Origin: Oscillospiraceae bacterium
GTDB taxonomy: Bacteria > Bacillota > Clostridia > Oscillospirales > Oscillospiraceae
Assembly: GCA_015067565.1 (NCBI GenBank)
Contig: SVMF01000007.1
Coordinates: 1 to 64,000 of the forward strand
Direction of reading: 5' to 3'
DNA length: 64,000 nt
Under the pieces are notes generated by a model. That model did no database searches and was not told the origin of the DNA. It worked only from the letters and a program-made list of their open reading frames with translations. Every line of letters starts with the position of its first letter. Position 1 is the stretch's first letter. The position numbers were made by a program, and so were the translations under genes. Below, piece after piece: positions 23,778 to 32,183 of the stretch.

Positions 23778-25075
23778 ATCCGCTGTTCGAGCTTCGAGAG
23801 AATTTCCTCGCATTTTTCCAAAACCTTTCCAATGTCGTGGTGCAGGAAGCTGCCGTTTTCAAGCACACAATTTCCTGCGACATAGACCGTGTCGATCTGA
23901 TGGCCGCTTCCGGCATACAGTAAATTGGTCAGGATCCTGCGGTGGTTGGTGGTGCAGATGTCGTCAGTCTTCACGAGAGAGAAATCTGCCTGATAGCCGA
24001 CGGCAATTTTGCCCAGATCCTTGTAGCCCAAGGCTTCCATGCCGATTTGCGTAAGCATTGGATAGCACTGACTTGCGGGCATCACGGTTGCATCGAGGGT
24101 TAGAACTTTTTGCAGATAGCTGCCGTGACGCGCCTCGCGCAGCAGGTCGCGGTTGGCGCTGGAGGCCTCGCCGTCGCAGCCGAAGCCAACACGAACGCCT
24201 TGCGCGAGCATCTGCGCGATGCGAGGTGCACCGTCAGAGAGCTTCATATTCGTCGACGGACAGTGGGCGACCACGGCCTTGCTCTCGGACAGCAGACGGA
24301 TCTCATCGTCGCTGAGCCAGATGCTATGTGCCAAAATAGTGTTTTCATCCAGAACGCCCAGATGTGCCAGTTCCTCGGCCTCGCCCCGACCCGTCATCGC
24401 GCGGATACGATCGGTCTCGTATTTGCCTTCTGCCAGATGGGTGTGGTAGACCAGCTTCCGCTCACGGGCGAACTGCTTCAGCTCCGTCATCAGCTCGGCG
24501 GTGCAGGCAGGACGACCCTGTGGCACAGCAGCCGTGCGCAGAAGGCCCTTTCCGTGCCACTTGTGGTACAGAAGCTCTGCCTGACGCAGACATTCATCGA
24601 TGGAGGTGAGCTTGATCTGGTCATTTTCTGCAAAATCGGTTGCACCGATGCCGAAGGTAGCGCGGATGCCGGCATCCTGATAGGCCTGCACGACGGCATC
24701 GATGTGGGGAAAGTAGGTCATTTCGTTGACGGCCGTCACACCGAAGCGCAGGCTCTGCAGACAGCCCAGAAGCACACCGTAGTACCATTCTTCGGCGCTC
24801 AGCGACCACTGCGCCGAGAGCATCTTGGTCAGCCAATGGGTGATATTGAGATCGTCCAGCGGCCCCTTGGTCAGACTTTGCACCATGTGGGTGTGGATGT
24901 CTGCCATCCCGGGCAGGATCAGCTTTTCCTTGGCATCGATGGTTTTGCAATCCGCGCGGAGGAATGGCACGATCTTGGAAAAACGTCCGTTTTCAATCAA
25001 GATATCCTGTTTATTGGTGGTGAGTTCTTCGAAATTTGGAACAAGCGCGTTTTTAATCAGCAATGTTTCGGACAT
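23774..25075 (-). CDS. Amidohydrolase, MTA/SAH deaminase-like (MtaD/SsnA group)
   Basis: A 433-residue TIM-barrel deaminase. Metal ligands are visible in GMADIHTHMVQ, YHTHLAEGKYE, LAHSIWLSDDE and FGCDGEASSANRD, in the order found in MTA/SAH/adenosine deaminases and chlorohydrolases. By family it would deaminate methylthioadenosine, SAH or adenosine to the inosine form. Two nucleoside phosphorylases are encoded directly upstream in the same direction, which could then release hypoxanthine. AGGGAGG precedes the ATG. Substrate assignment is inference. Confidence 0.82.
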   Translation of the reverse strand: MSETLLIKNALVPNFEELTTNKQDILIENGRFSKIVPFLRADCKTIDAKEKLILPGMADIHTHMVQSLTKGPLDDLNITHWLTKMLSAQWSLSAEEWYYGVLLGCLQSLRFGVTAVNEMTYFPHIDAVVQAYQDAGIRATFGIGATDFAENDQIKLTSIDECLRQAELLYHKWHGKGLLRTAAVPQGRPACTAELMTELKQFARERKLVYHTHLAEGKYETDRIRAMTGRGEAEELAHLGVLDENTILAHSIWLSDDEIRLLSESKAVVAHCPSTNMKLSDGAPRIAQMLAQGVRVGFGCDGEASSANRDLLREARHGSYLQKVLTLDATVMPASQCYPMLTQIGMEALGYKDLGKIAVGYQADFSLVKTDDICTTNHRRILTNLLYAGSGHQIDTVYVAGNCVLENGSFLHHDIGKVLEKCEEILSKLEQRM

Positions 25076-25090
25076 AGCTTCCTCCCTTGC

Positions 25091-25825
25091 TTATTCACTT
25101 ATAAGTGCATCGGCAGCGGTCAGGAAGAGCTGTTTTTTCAGCTCGCCGAGTGCTGCAAGCTTACTGCCGTTACAGTAGTTTTCACCGATCAGCGCCAGTG
25201 AAGCGGTTTTGAACTTCAGAATGGAAGAGATGACAAACATTGAGCTGGTCTCGCTGTCAATGACATCGACACCCAGCTTTGTCCATTTTTCTATGCGTTC
25301 CTTTCCACCCAAGGCCCACGGGGTCTCCAGACTCACGCAATCGTGGCTGCGGAAGATGCCGACTTGACGGACACCGACCTTCAGCATACGACGCAGCAGA
25401 TCCATATCCGCCACGGCGGGATAGGAGATGTCGATGTACTCACGGCTGGCACCCTCACCGCGGACAGCGCCTGAAGCAGCGATGAGGCTGCCGACTTCGA
25501 GATCGGGCGAGATGGCGGGGCAGCAGTCGATCTTGATGACTTCCTTGGCACCGATGTGGTTGAGCTCCTCGACGGCAATGGCTACGGGCATACAACCCGT
25601 GCCGCAGCTCATGACGCTCATTTTTTCGCCCTTGTAAGTGCCGGTGTAGGTCACATATTCGCGGTATTCTCCGACCTTCTGCGCATCATCCAGGAGCGCT
25701 GCATAAAACGGAATTTCCAAGGGATCGGGGGTGATGATGACCTTCGGAGCGATCATGGTTTCATCCACACCCAGATGGTGCATCGTGCCGTCGTTGTGGG
25801 TTAGTTTGACGCTCTGGAAGCTCAT
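25091..25825 (-). CDS. Nucleoside phosphorylase (PNP/UDP family), copy 1
   Basis: A 244-residue protein of the PNP/UDP phosphorylase fold. The marks are SCGTGCMPVAIAVEELNHIGAK near residue 75, AASGAVRGEGASREY, and VIDSETSSMF (the ribose-binding Glu region). It lacks the clean GIGGPS of typical uridine phosphorylase, so it may have drifted in specificity. It overlaps copy 2 by ATGA, and both probably arose by an old duplication. Likely role: phosphorolysis of nucleosides, possibly those produced by the deaminase downstream. Confidence 0.82.
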   Translation of the reverse strand: MSFQSVKLTHNDGTMHHLGVDETMIAPKVIITPDPLEIPFYAALLDDAQKVGEYREYVTYTGTYKGEKMSVMSCGTGCMPVAIAVEELNHIGAKEVIKIDCCPAISPDLEVGSLIAASGAVRGEGASREYIDISYPAVADMDLLRRMLKVGVRQVGIFRSHDCVSLETPWALGGKERIEKWTKLGVDVIDSETSSMFVISSILKFKTASLALIGENYCNGSKLAALGELKKQLFLTAADALISE

Positions 25826-26634
25826 GGCTGCACCTCCTCAAGAATTTCTGCCGCGCGAATGGCGATGCGGGAAGCGACCTCGATTCGTTTTGCGAGGAAA
25901 TCGGGGTCGGAATAGGCACCGTAGACCGAGGTCTTCGGTGCGTTGGGATCAGCGAACATCGAACCCAATGCGACACAAATGCAACCGGCTCTCAGACCGA
26001 GCAGATGGGAATAGGTGAAGAGCGTGCCGCTCTCGTTTTCAACGACAAGAACGCCGGTGTCAATCCATTTCTGCATTCTCTCGCGCAGGCCGGGATGCGC
26101 TGCTTTGGATTCCATGTAGAACGCATCGTGACTGCGATACAGGCCGACGAGGGCATCCTCGCCCATCTCACGGGCGGCCTGTTGCAGGGCAGCAACGACG
26201 AACGGATTTGCAACCGCCGGGAATTCGGGAGGAACGAGCTCATAGCTTGCACCTTCGCCGCGTACGCATCCGCTTGCGATGACGAGCCGGCCGGGCTGCA
26301 TCCACGGCTGCACACCGCCGCAGGTGCCGACACGAATGACGGTTTTTGCTCCGGCATCAGCGAGCTCTTCGAGGACGGTTGCAACACAGGCCGGACCCAT
26401 GCCACTGCTGGTTACGGCGATACTTGTGCCGTTGTTCGTGTGGCCGGTGTAGGTTGCGAAGGTGCCTCTGTGGGCGGTGAATTCCGCGTCACGGAAGAAG
26501 GTGGAGATCTTCTTGCTCCGGTGTGGATCGCCGGGGATCAGTACGTGAGGGGCGCTCTGCCCAACACCAAGGCCGGTGCGCGGAAGAAGACCATCTGCAC
26601 CAAGGGGGACGGGTGAGTGAATGTGACGTTTCAT
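25822..26634 (-). CDS. Nucleoside phosphorylase (PNP/UDP family), copy 2
   Basis: A 270-residue phosphorylase. It shows VLIPGDPHRSKKIS (phosphate site GDP-R), VTSSGMGPACVATVLEELADAGAK, RVGTCGGVQPWMQPGRLVIA and VVENESGTLFTYS. The DeoD/Udp-like GTCGG and GDP motifs are intact, more so than in copy 1. It would split purine or pyrimidine nucleosides with phosphate. The ATG at 26634 follows AAGGAGGG, and a good promoter lies just upstream. First gene of the salvage operon. Confidence 0.88.
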   Translation of the reverse strand: MKRHIHSPVPLGADGLLPRTGLGVGQSAPHVLIPGDPHRSKKISTFFRDAEFTAHRGTFATYTGHTNNGTSIAVTSSGMGPACVATVLEELADAGAKTVIRVGTCGGVQPWMQPGRLVIASGCVRGEGASYELVPPEFPAVANPFVVAALQQAAREMGEDALVGLYRSHDAFYMESKAAHPGLRERMQKWIDTGVLVVENESGTLFTYSHLLGLRAGCICVALGSMFADPNAPKTSVYGAYSDPDFLAKRIEVASRIAIRAAEILEEVQP

Positions 26635-26654
26635 AGAAACCCTCCTTTTTCCAT

Positions 26655-26683
26655 ATGATAACGGAAAGTGCATCAAAATGCAA
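26655..26683 (-). promoter_or_regulatory. Promoter of nucleoside-salvage operon
   Basis: On the minus strand TTGCAT, 17 bases, TATCAT, 21 bases before the first ATG. Confidence 0.75.
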
Positions 26684-26785
26684 GACGACAAAGAATTTAC
26701 AGCATTTTGTACAGAAATAAAAGTATAACTGCCAATCAAAAAACCGAAATTTGTCGATTGTGTCTATGGCAATTATTGCAAAAAA

Positions 26786-26794
26786 TGGTATAAT
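26786..26794 (+). promoter_or_regulatory. Extended -10 promoter of CarD-like gene
   Basis: TGGTATAAT without a good -35 at the right distance, 38 bases before the ATG. CarD-type genes are often regulated at initiation, but no more can be read here. Confidence 0.6.
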
Positions 26795-26831
26795 ATAATT
26801 AGGAATTATTGTGGGCAAAGGGGGCCGTCGT

Positions 26832-27338
26832 ATGTTTGAGATCGGACAAGCTGTGCTTTATGGCATGGAGGGTGTATGCACCATTGAAGAACGCAAAAAA
26901 ATGAAGGTCGGGCATACGAGAAGCATCTACTATGTCCTGCGCCCGGTATTCCGCCCAAACTCTACGATTTTTGTGCCGGAGGACAAGCCGGAGCTGCTGG
27001 AGAAGATTCGTCCTCTCCTTTCAGCTGAGGAGATCACCGCGATTTTGCAGGAACTTCCGAACGGCGAGGTTGCTTGGATCGAGGAACCGAATGAGCGAAA
27101 GAACGAGTATCAAAAAACTCTGCTCGGCGGCGAACGGCTGAGCCTGTTGCGGATGCTCAAGACACTTTACTTGCGCCGCCAGATGTTGCGGAAACAAGGA
27201 AAGCATCTGCGCACGGCGGATGAACAACTGCTGCGTGATGCGGAAAAGGTTTTAAAGGATGAATTTGCCCTTGTGCTGGAGATTCCGCAGACCGAGGTTC
27301 TCGGATATATCCGCGAGCAGATTGGTCTGAATGTCTGA
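26832..27338 (+). CDS. CarD/CdnL-like RNA polymerase-binding regulator
   Basis: A 168-residue protein. The N-terminal CarD/TRCF-type RNAP-interaction domain is visible (FEIGQAVLYGMEGVCTIEE, YYVLRPVFRPNSTIFVP), followed by a helical domain with NERKNEYQKTLLGGERLSLL. CdnL proteins bind the beta subunit and stabilise open complexes at promoters, including rRNA promoters. The distance from GGGGG to the ATG is normal. Monocistronic with a terminator. Confidence 0.88.
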   Translation: MFEIGQAVLYGMEGVCTIEERKKMKVGHTRSIYYVLRPVFRPNSTIFVPEDKPELLEKIRPLLSAEEITAILQELPNGEVAWIEEPNERKNEYQKTLLGGERLSLLRMLKTLYLRRQMLRKQGKHLRTADEQLLRDAEKVLKDEFALVLEIPQTEVLGYIREQIGLNV

Positions 27339-27350
27339 AGACAAGACAAG

Positions 27351-27386
27351 CGCTCTCGTGTCCATTGCGACATGAGAGTGTTTTTA
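27351..27386 (+). terminator. Terminator of CarD-like gene
   Basis: CGCTCTCGTGTC / GACATGAGAGTG with CATTGC loop and T5. Confidence 0.88.
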
Positions 27387-27459
27387 TGATTTGTGTTTGT
27401 CCTGCTGCATATGTTACGGACAGAATCATGTGAGCATAGAATTCGAGCAGGTTTTCAAG

Positions 27460-27488
27460 TTGACATTTTACGGATTGTTTGTTATCAT
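27460..27488 (+). promoter_or_regulatory. Promoter of ridA
   Basis: TTGACA, 17 bases, TATCAT, 35 bases before the ATG. Confidence 0.85.
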
Positions 27489-27523
27489 AAAAGCATCTAA
27501 AACTAAGAAACGGAGAATTGACT

Positions 27524-27895
27524 ATGGAAAAGATCTTCACGGAACATGCACCGGCGGCCATTGGCCCGTATAGCCAGGCAATGAAAATCGGCAATCTGGT
27601 ATTCACCTCTGGCCAGATTCCCATCGATCCCAAGACCGGAAATGTTGAGGCGCAGGACATCACCGGACAGACCGAGCAGGTCATGCAGAACCTGAAGGCT
27701 GTTTTGGAAGCTGCCGGCTCGTCGCCTGCAAAGACGATCAAGACGTTGTGCTTCCTGACTGATATGGGCAACTTTGCTGCCTTCAATGAGGTCTATGCCA
27801 AGTATTTCACCGAGAAGCCTGCAAGAAGCTGCGTTGCTGTCTGTGCGCTGCCGAAGGGCGTTTTGGTCGAGGTCGAGGCAGTGGCGGAGATTTAA
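27524..27895 (+). CDS. ridA: RidA-family enamine/imine deaminase
   Basis: A 123-residue YjgF/YER057c/UK114 protein. It hydrolyses reactive 2-aminoacrylate and related enamines before they damage PLP enzymes. The family marks are APAAIGPYSQA, TSGQIPIDP and, near the end, ARSCVAVCALPKGVLVEVEA with the carboxylate-binding arginine. Full length. AGGAG-like GGAGAA precedes the ATG. It stands alone with its own promoter and terminator. Confidence 0.95.
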   Translation: MEKIFTEHAPAAIGPYSQAMKIGNLVFTSGQIPIDPKTGNVEAQDITGQTEQVMQNLKAVLEAAGSSPAKTIKTLCFLTDMGNFAAFNEVYAKYFTEKPARSCVAVCALPKGVLVEVEAVAEI

Positions 27896-27901
27896 TGTAA
27901 G

Positions 27902-27932
27902 AGGAGTGCCGAAAATTGGCACTCCTTTTTTG
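27902..27932 (+). terminator. Terminator of ridA
   Basis: GGAGTGCC / GGCACTCC with a GAAAATT loop and T6. Confidence 0.92.
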
Positions 27933-27941
27933 CAAAAACCG

Positions 27942-27970
27942 TTGACAAATGTGCATTTTGTTGTTAAAAT
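27942..27970 (+). promoter_or_regulatory. Promoter of alaS T-box transcript
   Basis: TTGACA, 17 bases, TAAAAT, directly ahead of the leader. Confidence 0.82.
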
Positions 27971-27979
27971 ATTACCGCA

Positions 27980-28203
27980 ATATGCGAAATATGCATTGAG
28001 GAAGCTAATTTATGCAGACGGCATCAGCGAGCAGGGGAGGGTGTAAGCCCTGCGGCCACGAAGCATGAACCGCCACTTCCGAGCAGCTCACGATGAGTGA
28101 GACGCCTCACCCCCGTTATAGGGTGACTAAGATGCCGTAAGGCGAATTAGGGTGGTACCGCGAGCTTCCTCGCCCCTATCAACGGGGCGGGGTTTCTTTT
28201 TTG
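27980..28203 (+). promoter_or_regulatory. T-box riboswitch of the alaS operon (specifier GCC)
   Basis: The T-box sequence AGGGTGGTACCGCG is at 28149-28162. It is followed by a terminator stem, TCGCCCC/GGGGCGGGG plus a T-run (28169-28203). In stem I, GAACCGCCACTTCCGAG places GCC, an alanine codon, at the specifier (28072-28074). The stem I base (GCATCAGCGAGCAGGGGAGG) is typical. Uncharged tRNA-Ala should relieve termination. Confidence 0.94.
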
Positions 28204-28224
28204 TAAGGCGTAATGTCGCAAACC

Positions 28225-28402
28225 AATTTCGATTTTACTGTCTGTTGTTGCACAGCCACAGTAGGGTTGAGGCATGCCTCAACCGGCAGAAACAGATCCG
28301 TATTCGCAGTAGCTTCCGGCGAAATCGTAGCGGTTGCCGCCGGTAGGGGCATGCCCCTACCCTACAACGAAATACGGTAATCAGGGCGATAAATCGGAAT
28401 TT
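28225..28402 (-). repeat. GGCATGCC-hairpin repeat, copy 2 (inverted), inside alaS leader
   Basis: The reverse complement of copy 1, with both hairpins GGTTGAGGCATGCCTCAACC and GTAGGGGCATGCCCCTAC. The ends AATTTCGATTT and AAATCGGAATT form short terminal inverted repeats. It lies between the T-box terminator and the MazG-like gene, so it is transcribed as part of the leader of the alaS operon. No coding sequence. Confidence 0.87.
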
Positions 28403-28437
28403 GAAATTCTTTGCTGTTCATAAAAATGGAGGTTCTT

Positions 28438-28758
28438 ATGGTGCACTTCAGCATCCAAGAAATGCAGGAAATGCAAAATGCTTTGCAGGAGCGTTATAAG
28501 GGCAAATGGGAGCCGATTTGTCCCGAAATCGGTCAAAACAAACTGCTTTGGATGATCGGAGAGATCGGAGAAGTGATCGACCTGATCAAGAAAAACGGCC
28601 ACGAAAAGGTTATGGCGGAAAAACGAGCGGAATTTGTCGAAGAAATGGCAGATGTTTTGATGTATTTTAATGACATTATGCTCTGTTACGGCATCACCGA
28701 AGAAGAACTCAAGCAAACCTATATCAATAAATTTGAAAAAAATATGAATCGTTGGTAG
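28438..28758 (+). CDS. MazG-like nucleotide pyrophosphohydrolase
   Basis: A 106-residue all-alpha NTP pyrophosphatase. The metal-binding helices show GEIGEVIDLIKK and EFVEEMADVLMYF, giving the family ExxE...ExxD pattern. Such enzymes remove non-canonical (d)NTPs or dUTP-type substrates. GGAGGT precedes the ATG. It is the first gene after the alanine T-box and lies 23 bases ahead of alaS, so its expression should respond to alanyl-tRNA supply. This is an unusual pairing. Confidence 0.85.
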   Translation: MVHFSIQEMQEMQNALQERYKGKWEPICPEIGQNKLLWMIGEIGEVIDLIKKNGHEKVMAEKRAEFVEEMADVLMYFNDIMLCYGITEEELKQTYINKFEKNMNRW

Positions 28759-28781
28759 ATTCAATAGGAGGATATGATTTT

Positions 28782-31421
28782 ATGGCAACGAAAAAGTACG
28801 GCGTAAACGAACTGCGCGAGATGTTCCTGTCCTATTTTGAGGAAAAGGGTCATCTGCGCCTTCCGAGCTTCTCGCTCATTCCGCAGAACGATGCTTCGCT
28901 TCTGCTCATCAACTCCGGCATGGCACCGATGAAGCCCTATTTCAAGGGCGAAGTCACACCGCCTCGCCGCAGAGTTTGCACCTGCCAGAAGTGCATCCGT
29001 ACGGGCGACATCGACAACATTGGCCATACCGCGCGCCACGGCACCTATTTTGAAATGCTGGGCAACTTCTCCTTCGGCGACTATTTCAAGCACGAAGCGA
29101 TTGCATGGTGCTGGGAATTTTTGACCAAGGTTTGCGGCCTGGAAGAGGACAGACTCTATCCGTCCGTCTATGAAAATGACGATGAGGCATTTGAGATCTG
29201 GAACAAGGAAATCGGCATCGCCGCTGACCGCATCTACCGTTTCGGTAAGGAAGATAACTTCTGGGAGCATGGCTCCGGTCCGTGTGGCCCCTGCTCCGAG
29301 GTTTACTATGACCGCGGCGAAAAGTATGGATGCGGCAAGCCTGATTGCGTCGTCGGCTGCGATTGCGACCGCTACATGGAAGTCTGGAACAACGTTTTCT
29401 CCCAGTTTGATAACGACGGTCAGGGCAACTACACCGATTTGGCACAGAAGAATATCGACACCGGTATGGGTTTGGAGCGTCTGGCAGTTGCTTGTCAGGA
29501 TGTTCCCAGCTTGTTCGATGTTGACACCGTTATGAACATTACCAACAAGGTTACTCAGATCACCGGCGCAAGCTACGGCATGAGCAAGGAAAAGGACGTT
29601 TCCCTACGTGTCATCACCGACCACATCCGTGCATCGACCTTTATGATCTGCGACGGCGTTCTGCCTTCGAACGAAGGCCGTGGCTATGTTCTTCGCAGAC
29701 TGCTTCGCCGTGCAGCTCGTCACGGAAAGCTTTTGGGTGTAAACAAGCCCTTCCTGTGCGATGTCGTTCCGACCGTCATTCAGGAGAACGAAGGTCACTA
29801 TTCAGACCTCCGTGAGCGTGCGGATTATATCATCCGTGTTGTGCGTGTCGAGGAAGAGAACTTTGCCAAGACGATCGACGGCGGTATGCGTATTTTTGCG
29901 GAGATGCTCGCTTCTCATAAGGAAAAAGGCGAGAAGATCTTTGCAGGCGCAGACGCATTTAAGCTCTATGACACCTATGGCTTCCCGATCGACCTGACCA
30001 TCGAGATGGCCAAGGAAGAGGGCATGGAAGTCGACGAAGCAGGCTTCAAGGCCTTCATGCAGGAGCAGAAGGTTCGCGCTCGTGAGGCTCGCAAGGCTTT
30101 GGGCGACCTCGGCTGGGCAGGCATTGACTTCGGTCAGGACATGCCGTCGACCGAATTTGTCGGTTATGATAATGACAAGTGCGACGGCAAGATCCTTGCC
30201 ATCGTTGCTGACGAAGAATTCCGCGAGGAGATCGGTGAGGGCGTCGAAGCCATCGTCGTTCTCGACCAGACCACGATGTACGCTGAGATGGGTGGCCAGG
30301 TCGCCGACCATGGCGTGATTGAAAACAATGAAGGCCGCTTTGAGGTGCATGACGTGCAGAAGAACAAGGGCGGCAAGTATATGCACTACGGCAAGGTCAT
30401 GAGCGGCTGCCTGAAGGTCGGCCAGAGCTACAATGTCTCTTATGACAACGACCGCCGTAAGGCCATCCGCCGAGCACACACTGCAACCCATCTGCTGCAA
30501 ACGGCGCTGAGTCGTGTTCTGGGCGAGCATTGCCATCAGGCAGGCTCCCTGGTCGAGCCTGACCACCTGCGTTTTGACTTCACTCATTTCTCCGCTGTGA
30601 CTCCTAGGGAAATGCTCGAGATCAACGGCGAAGTTATGGATATGATCCTGAACGGTGCCGAGGTCGAGACTCTGGTTTTGCCTGTGGAAGAGGCGAAGAA
30701 GCTTGGTGCAACCGCTTTGTTTGGCGAGAAGTACGGCGATACCGTCCGAGTGGTCAAGATGGGAGACGATTCCATGGAATTCTGTGGCGGTACGCATCTG
30801 GATAACACGGCAAAGGTCGGCCCGTTCCGTATTTTGAGCGAGGCTTCGGTCGCATCGGGTGTGCGTCGTATCGATGCTTACACCGGCAAGACTGTCCTCA
30901 ACCAGTTTGAGAACACCAACCGCATGCTCGTTGAGACGGCAGAAGAGCTCAAAACCACCCCGAGAGAACTCATCAACCGTGCGCACAGCGTCATGGCTGA
31001 GATGAAGGAACTCAAGCAGGATATCGACAAGATGAAGGATAAGCTCTTTACCGGCGATATCGAGCGCTGCCTGTTTGCGGCCAAGGAAGTCGGTGGACTG
31101 AAGGTTCTGACCGTTCTGAGAAACGATATTGCGGCAAACGATCTGCGCAAGATGGGCGACTTCATTCGTGACCGTGAGCCGAAGGCGGTTGCGGTTTTGG
31201 CAACCACGCAGGGCGAGAAGATCACCCTTCTGGCTGTTTGCGGCAAGGATGCCATCGCAGCCGGCATCAAGGCAGGTATGCTCATCAAGGAGGTTTCTGC
31301 AGTTTGCGGAGGCTCCGGTGGTGGCAAGCCTGACAGTGCTATGGGCGGTGGCAAGGATTTGATGAAGCTCGATGATGCGCTGGCAATCGTTGACAACTTT
31401 GTCGAAACCCATATTGCGTAA
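28782..31421 (+). CDS. alaS: Alanyl-tRNA synthetase
   Basis: An 879-residue class II synthetase, full length. In order: the catalytic core (PSFSLIPQNDASLLLINSGMAPMKPYFKG, GNFSFGDYFKHEAI), the tRNA-recognition part, the editing domain with HTATHLLQTALSRVLG and FCGGTHLDNTAKVGPF, and the C-terminal DHHA1 domain with the glycine-rich GGSGGGKPDSAMGGG. It charges tRNA-Ala and removes mischarged serine and glycine. The ATG at 28782 follows AGGAGG. Controlled by the T-box upstream. Confidence 0.97.
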   Translation: MATKKYGVNELREMFLSYFEEKGHLRLPSFSLIPQNDASLLLINSGMAPMKPYFKGEVTPPRRRVCTCQKCIRTGDIDNIGHTARHGTYFEMLGNFSFGDYFKHEAIAWCWEFLTKVCGLEEDRLYPSVYENDDEAFEIWNKEIGIAADRIYRFGKEDNFWEHGSGPCGPCSEVYYDRGEKYGCGKPDCVVGCDCDRYMEVWNNVFSQFDNDGQGNYTDLAQKNIDTGMGLERLAVACQDVPSLFDVDTVMNITNKVTQITGASYGMSKEKDVSLRVITDHIRASTFMICDGVLPSNEGRGYVLRRLLRRAARHGKLLGVNKPFLCDVVPTVIQENEGHYSDLRERADYIIRVVRVEEENFAKTIDGGMRIFAEMLASHKEKGEKIFAGADAFKLYDTYGFPIDLTIEMAKEEGMEVDEAGFKAFMQEQKVRAREARKALGDLGWAGIDFGQDMPSTEFVGYDNDKCDGKILAIVADEEFREEIGEGVEAIVVLDQTTMYAEMGGQVADHGVIENNEGRFEVHDVQKNKGGKYMHYGKVMSGCLKVGQSYNVSYDNDRRKAIRRAHTATHLLQTALSRVLGEHCHQAGSLVEPDHLRFDFTHFSAVTPREMLEINGEVMDMILNGAEVETLVLPVEEAKKLGATALFGEKYGDTVRVVKMGDDSMEFCGGTHLDNTAKVGPFRILSEASVASGVRRIDAYTGKTVLNQFENTNRMLVETAEELKTTPRELINRAHSVMAEMKELKQDIDKMKDKLFTGDIERCLFAAKEVGGLKVLTVLRNDIAANDLRKMGDFIRDREPKAVAVLATTQGEKITLLAVCGKDAIAAGIKAGMLIKEVSAVCGGSGGGKPDSAMGGGKDLMKLDDALAIVDNFVETHIA

Positions 31422-31429
31422 AATAAATA

Positions 31430-31980
<551 letters not shown>

Positions 31981-31985
31981 AAACA

Positions 31986-32014
31986 AAAGGTGGGATGCTG
32001 TTCATCCCACCTTT
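31986..32014 (+). terminator. Terminator of HIT gene
   Basis: AAAGGTGGGATG / CATCCCACCTTT with a CTGTT loop. The T-run is short. Confidence 0.75.
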
Positions 32015-32183
32015 CAAGCTATGATGCGAAAAAAACGATTTGTTGAGTGCTAAGGCATTCTTCGGACCTCATTGCGACTGACAAAGCCAGTGATAGTGAA
32101 AGTCAGACCGGGATCTTTCGGAGCCGCAACCAGACCGAGGAAATTTGTTTGCAAATATAAATCATTTAGTGGGGAGGAAGACG

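Noticed and set aside
29802-31412. 536-residue minus-strand ORF opposite alaS
   Set aside because: Shadow of alaS, which has all class II and editing motifs in the other strand.
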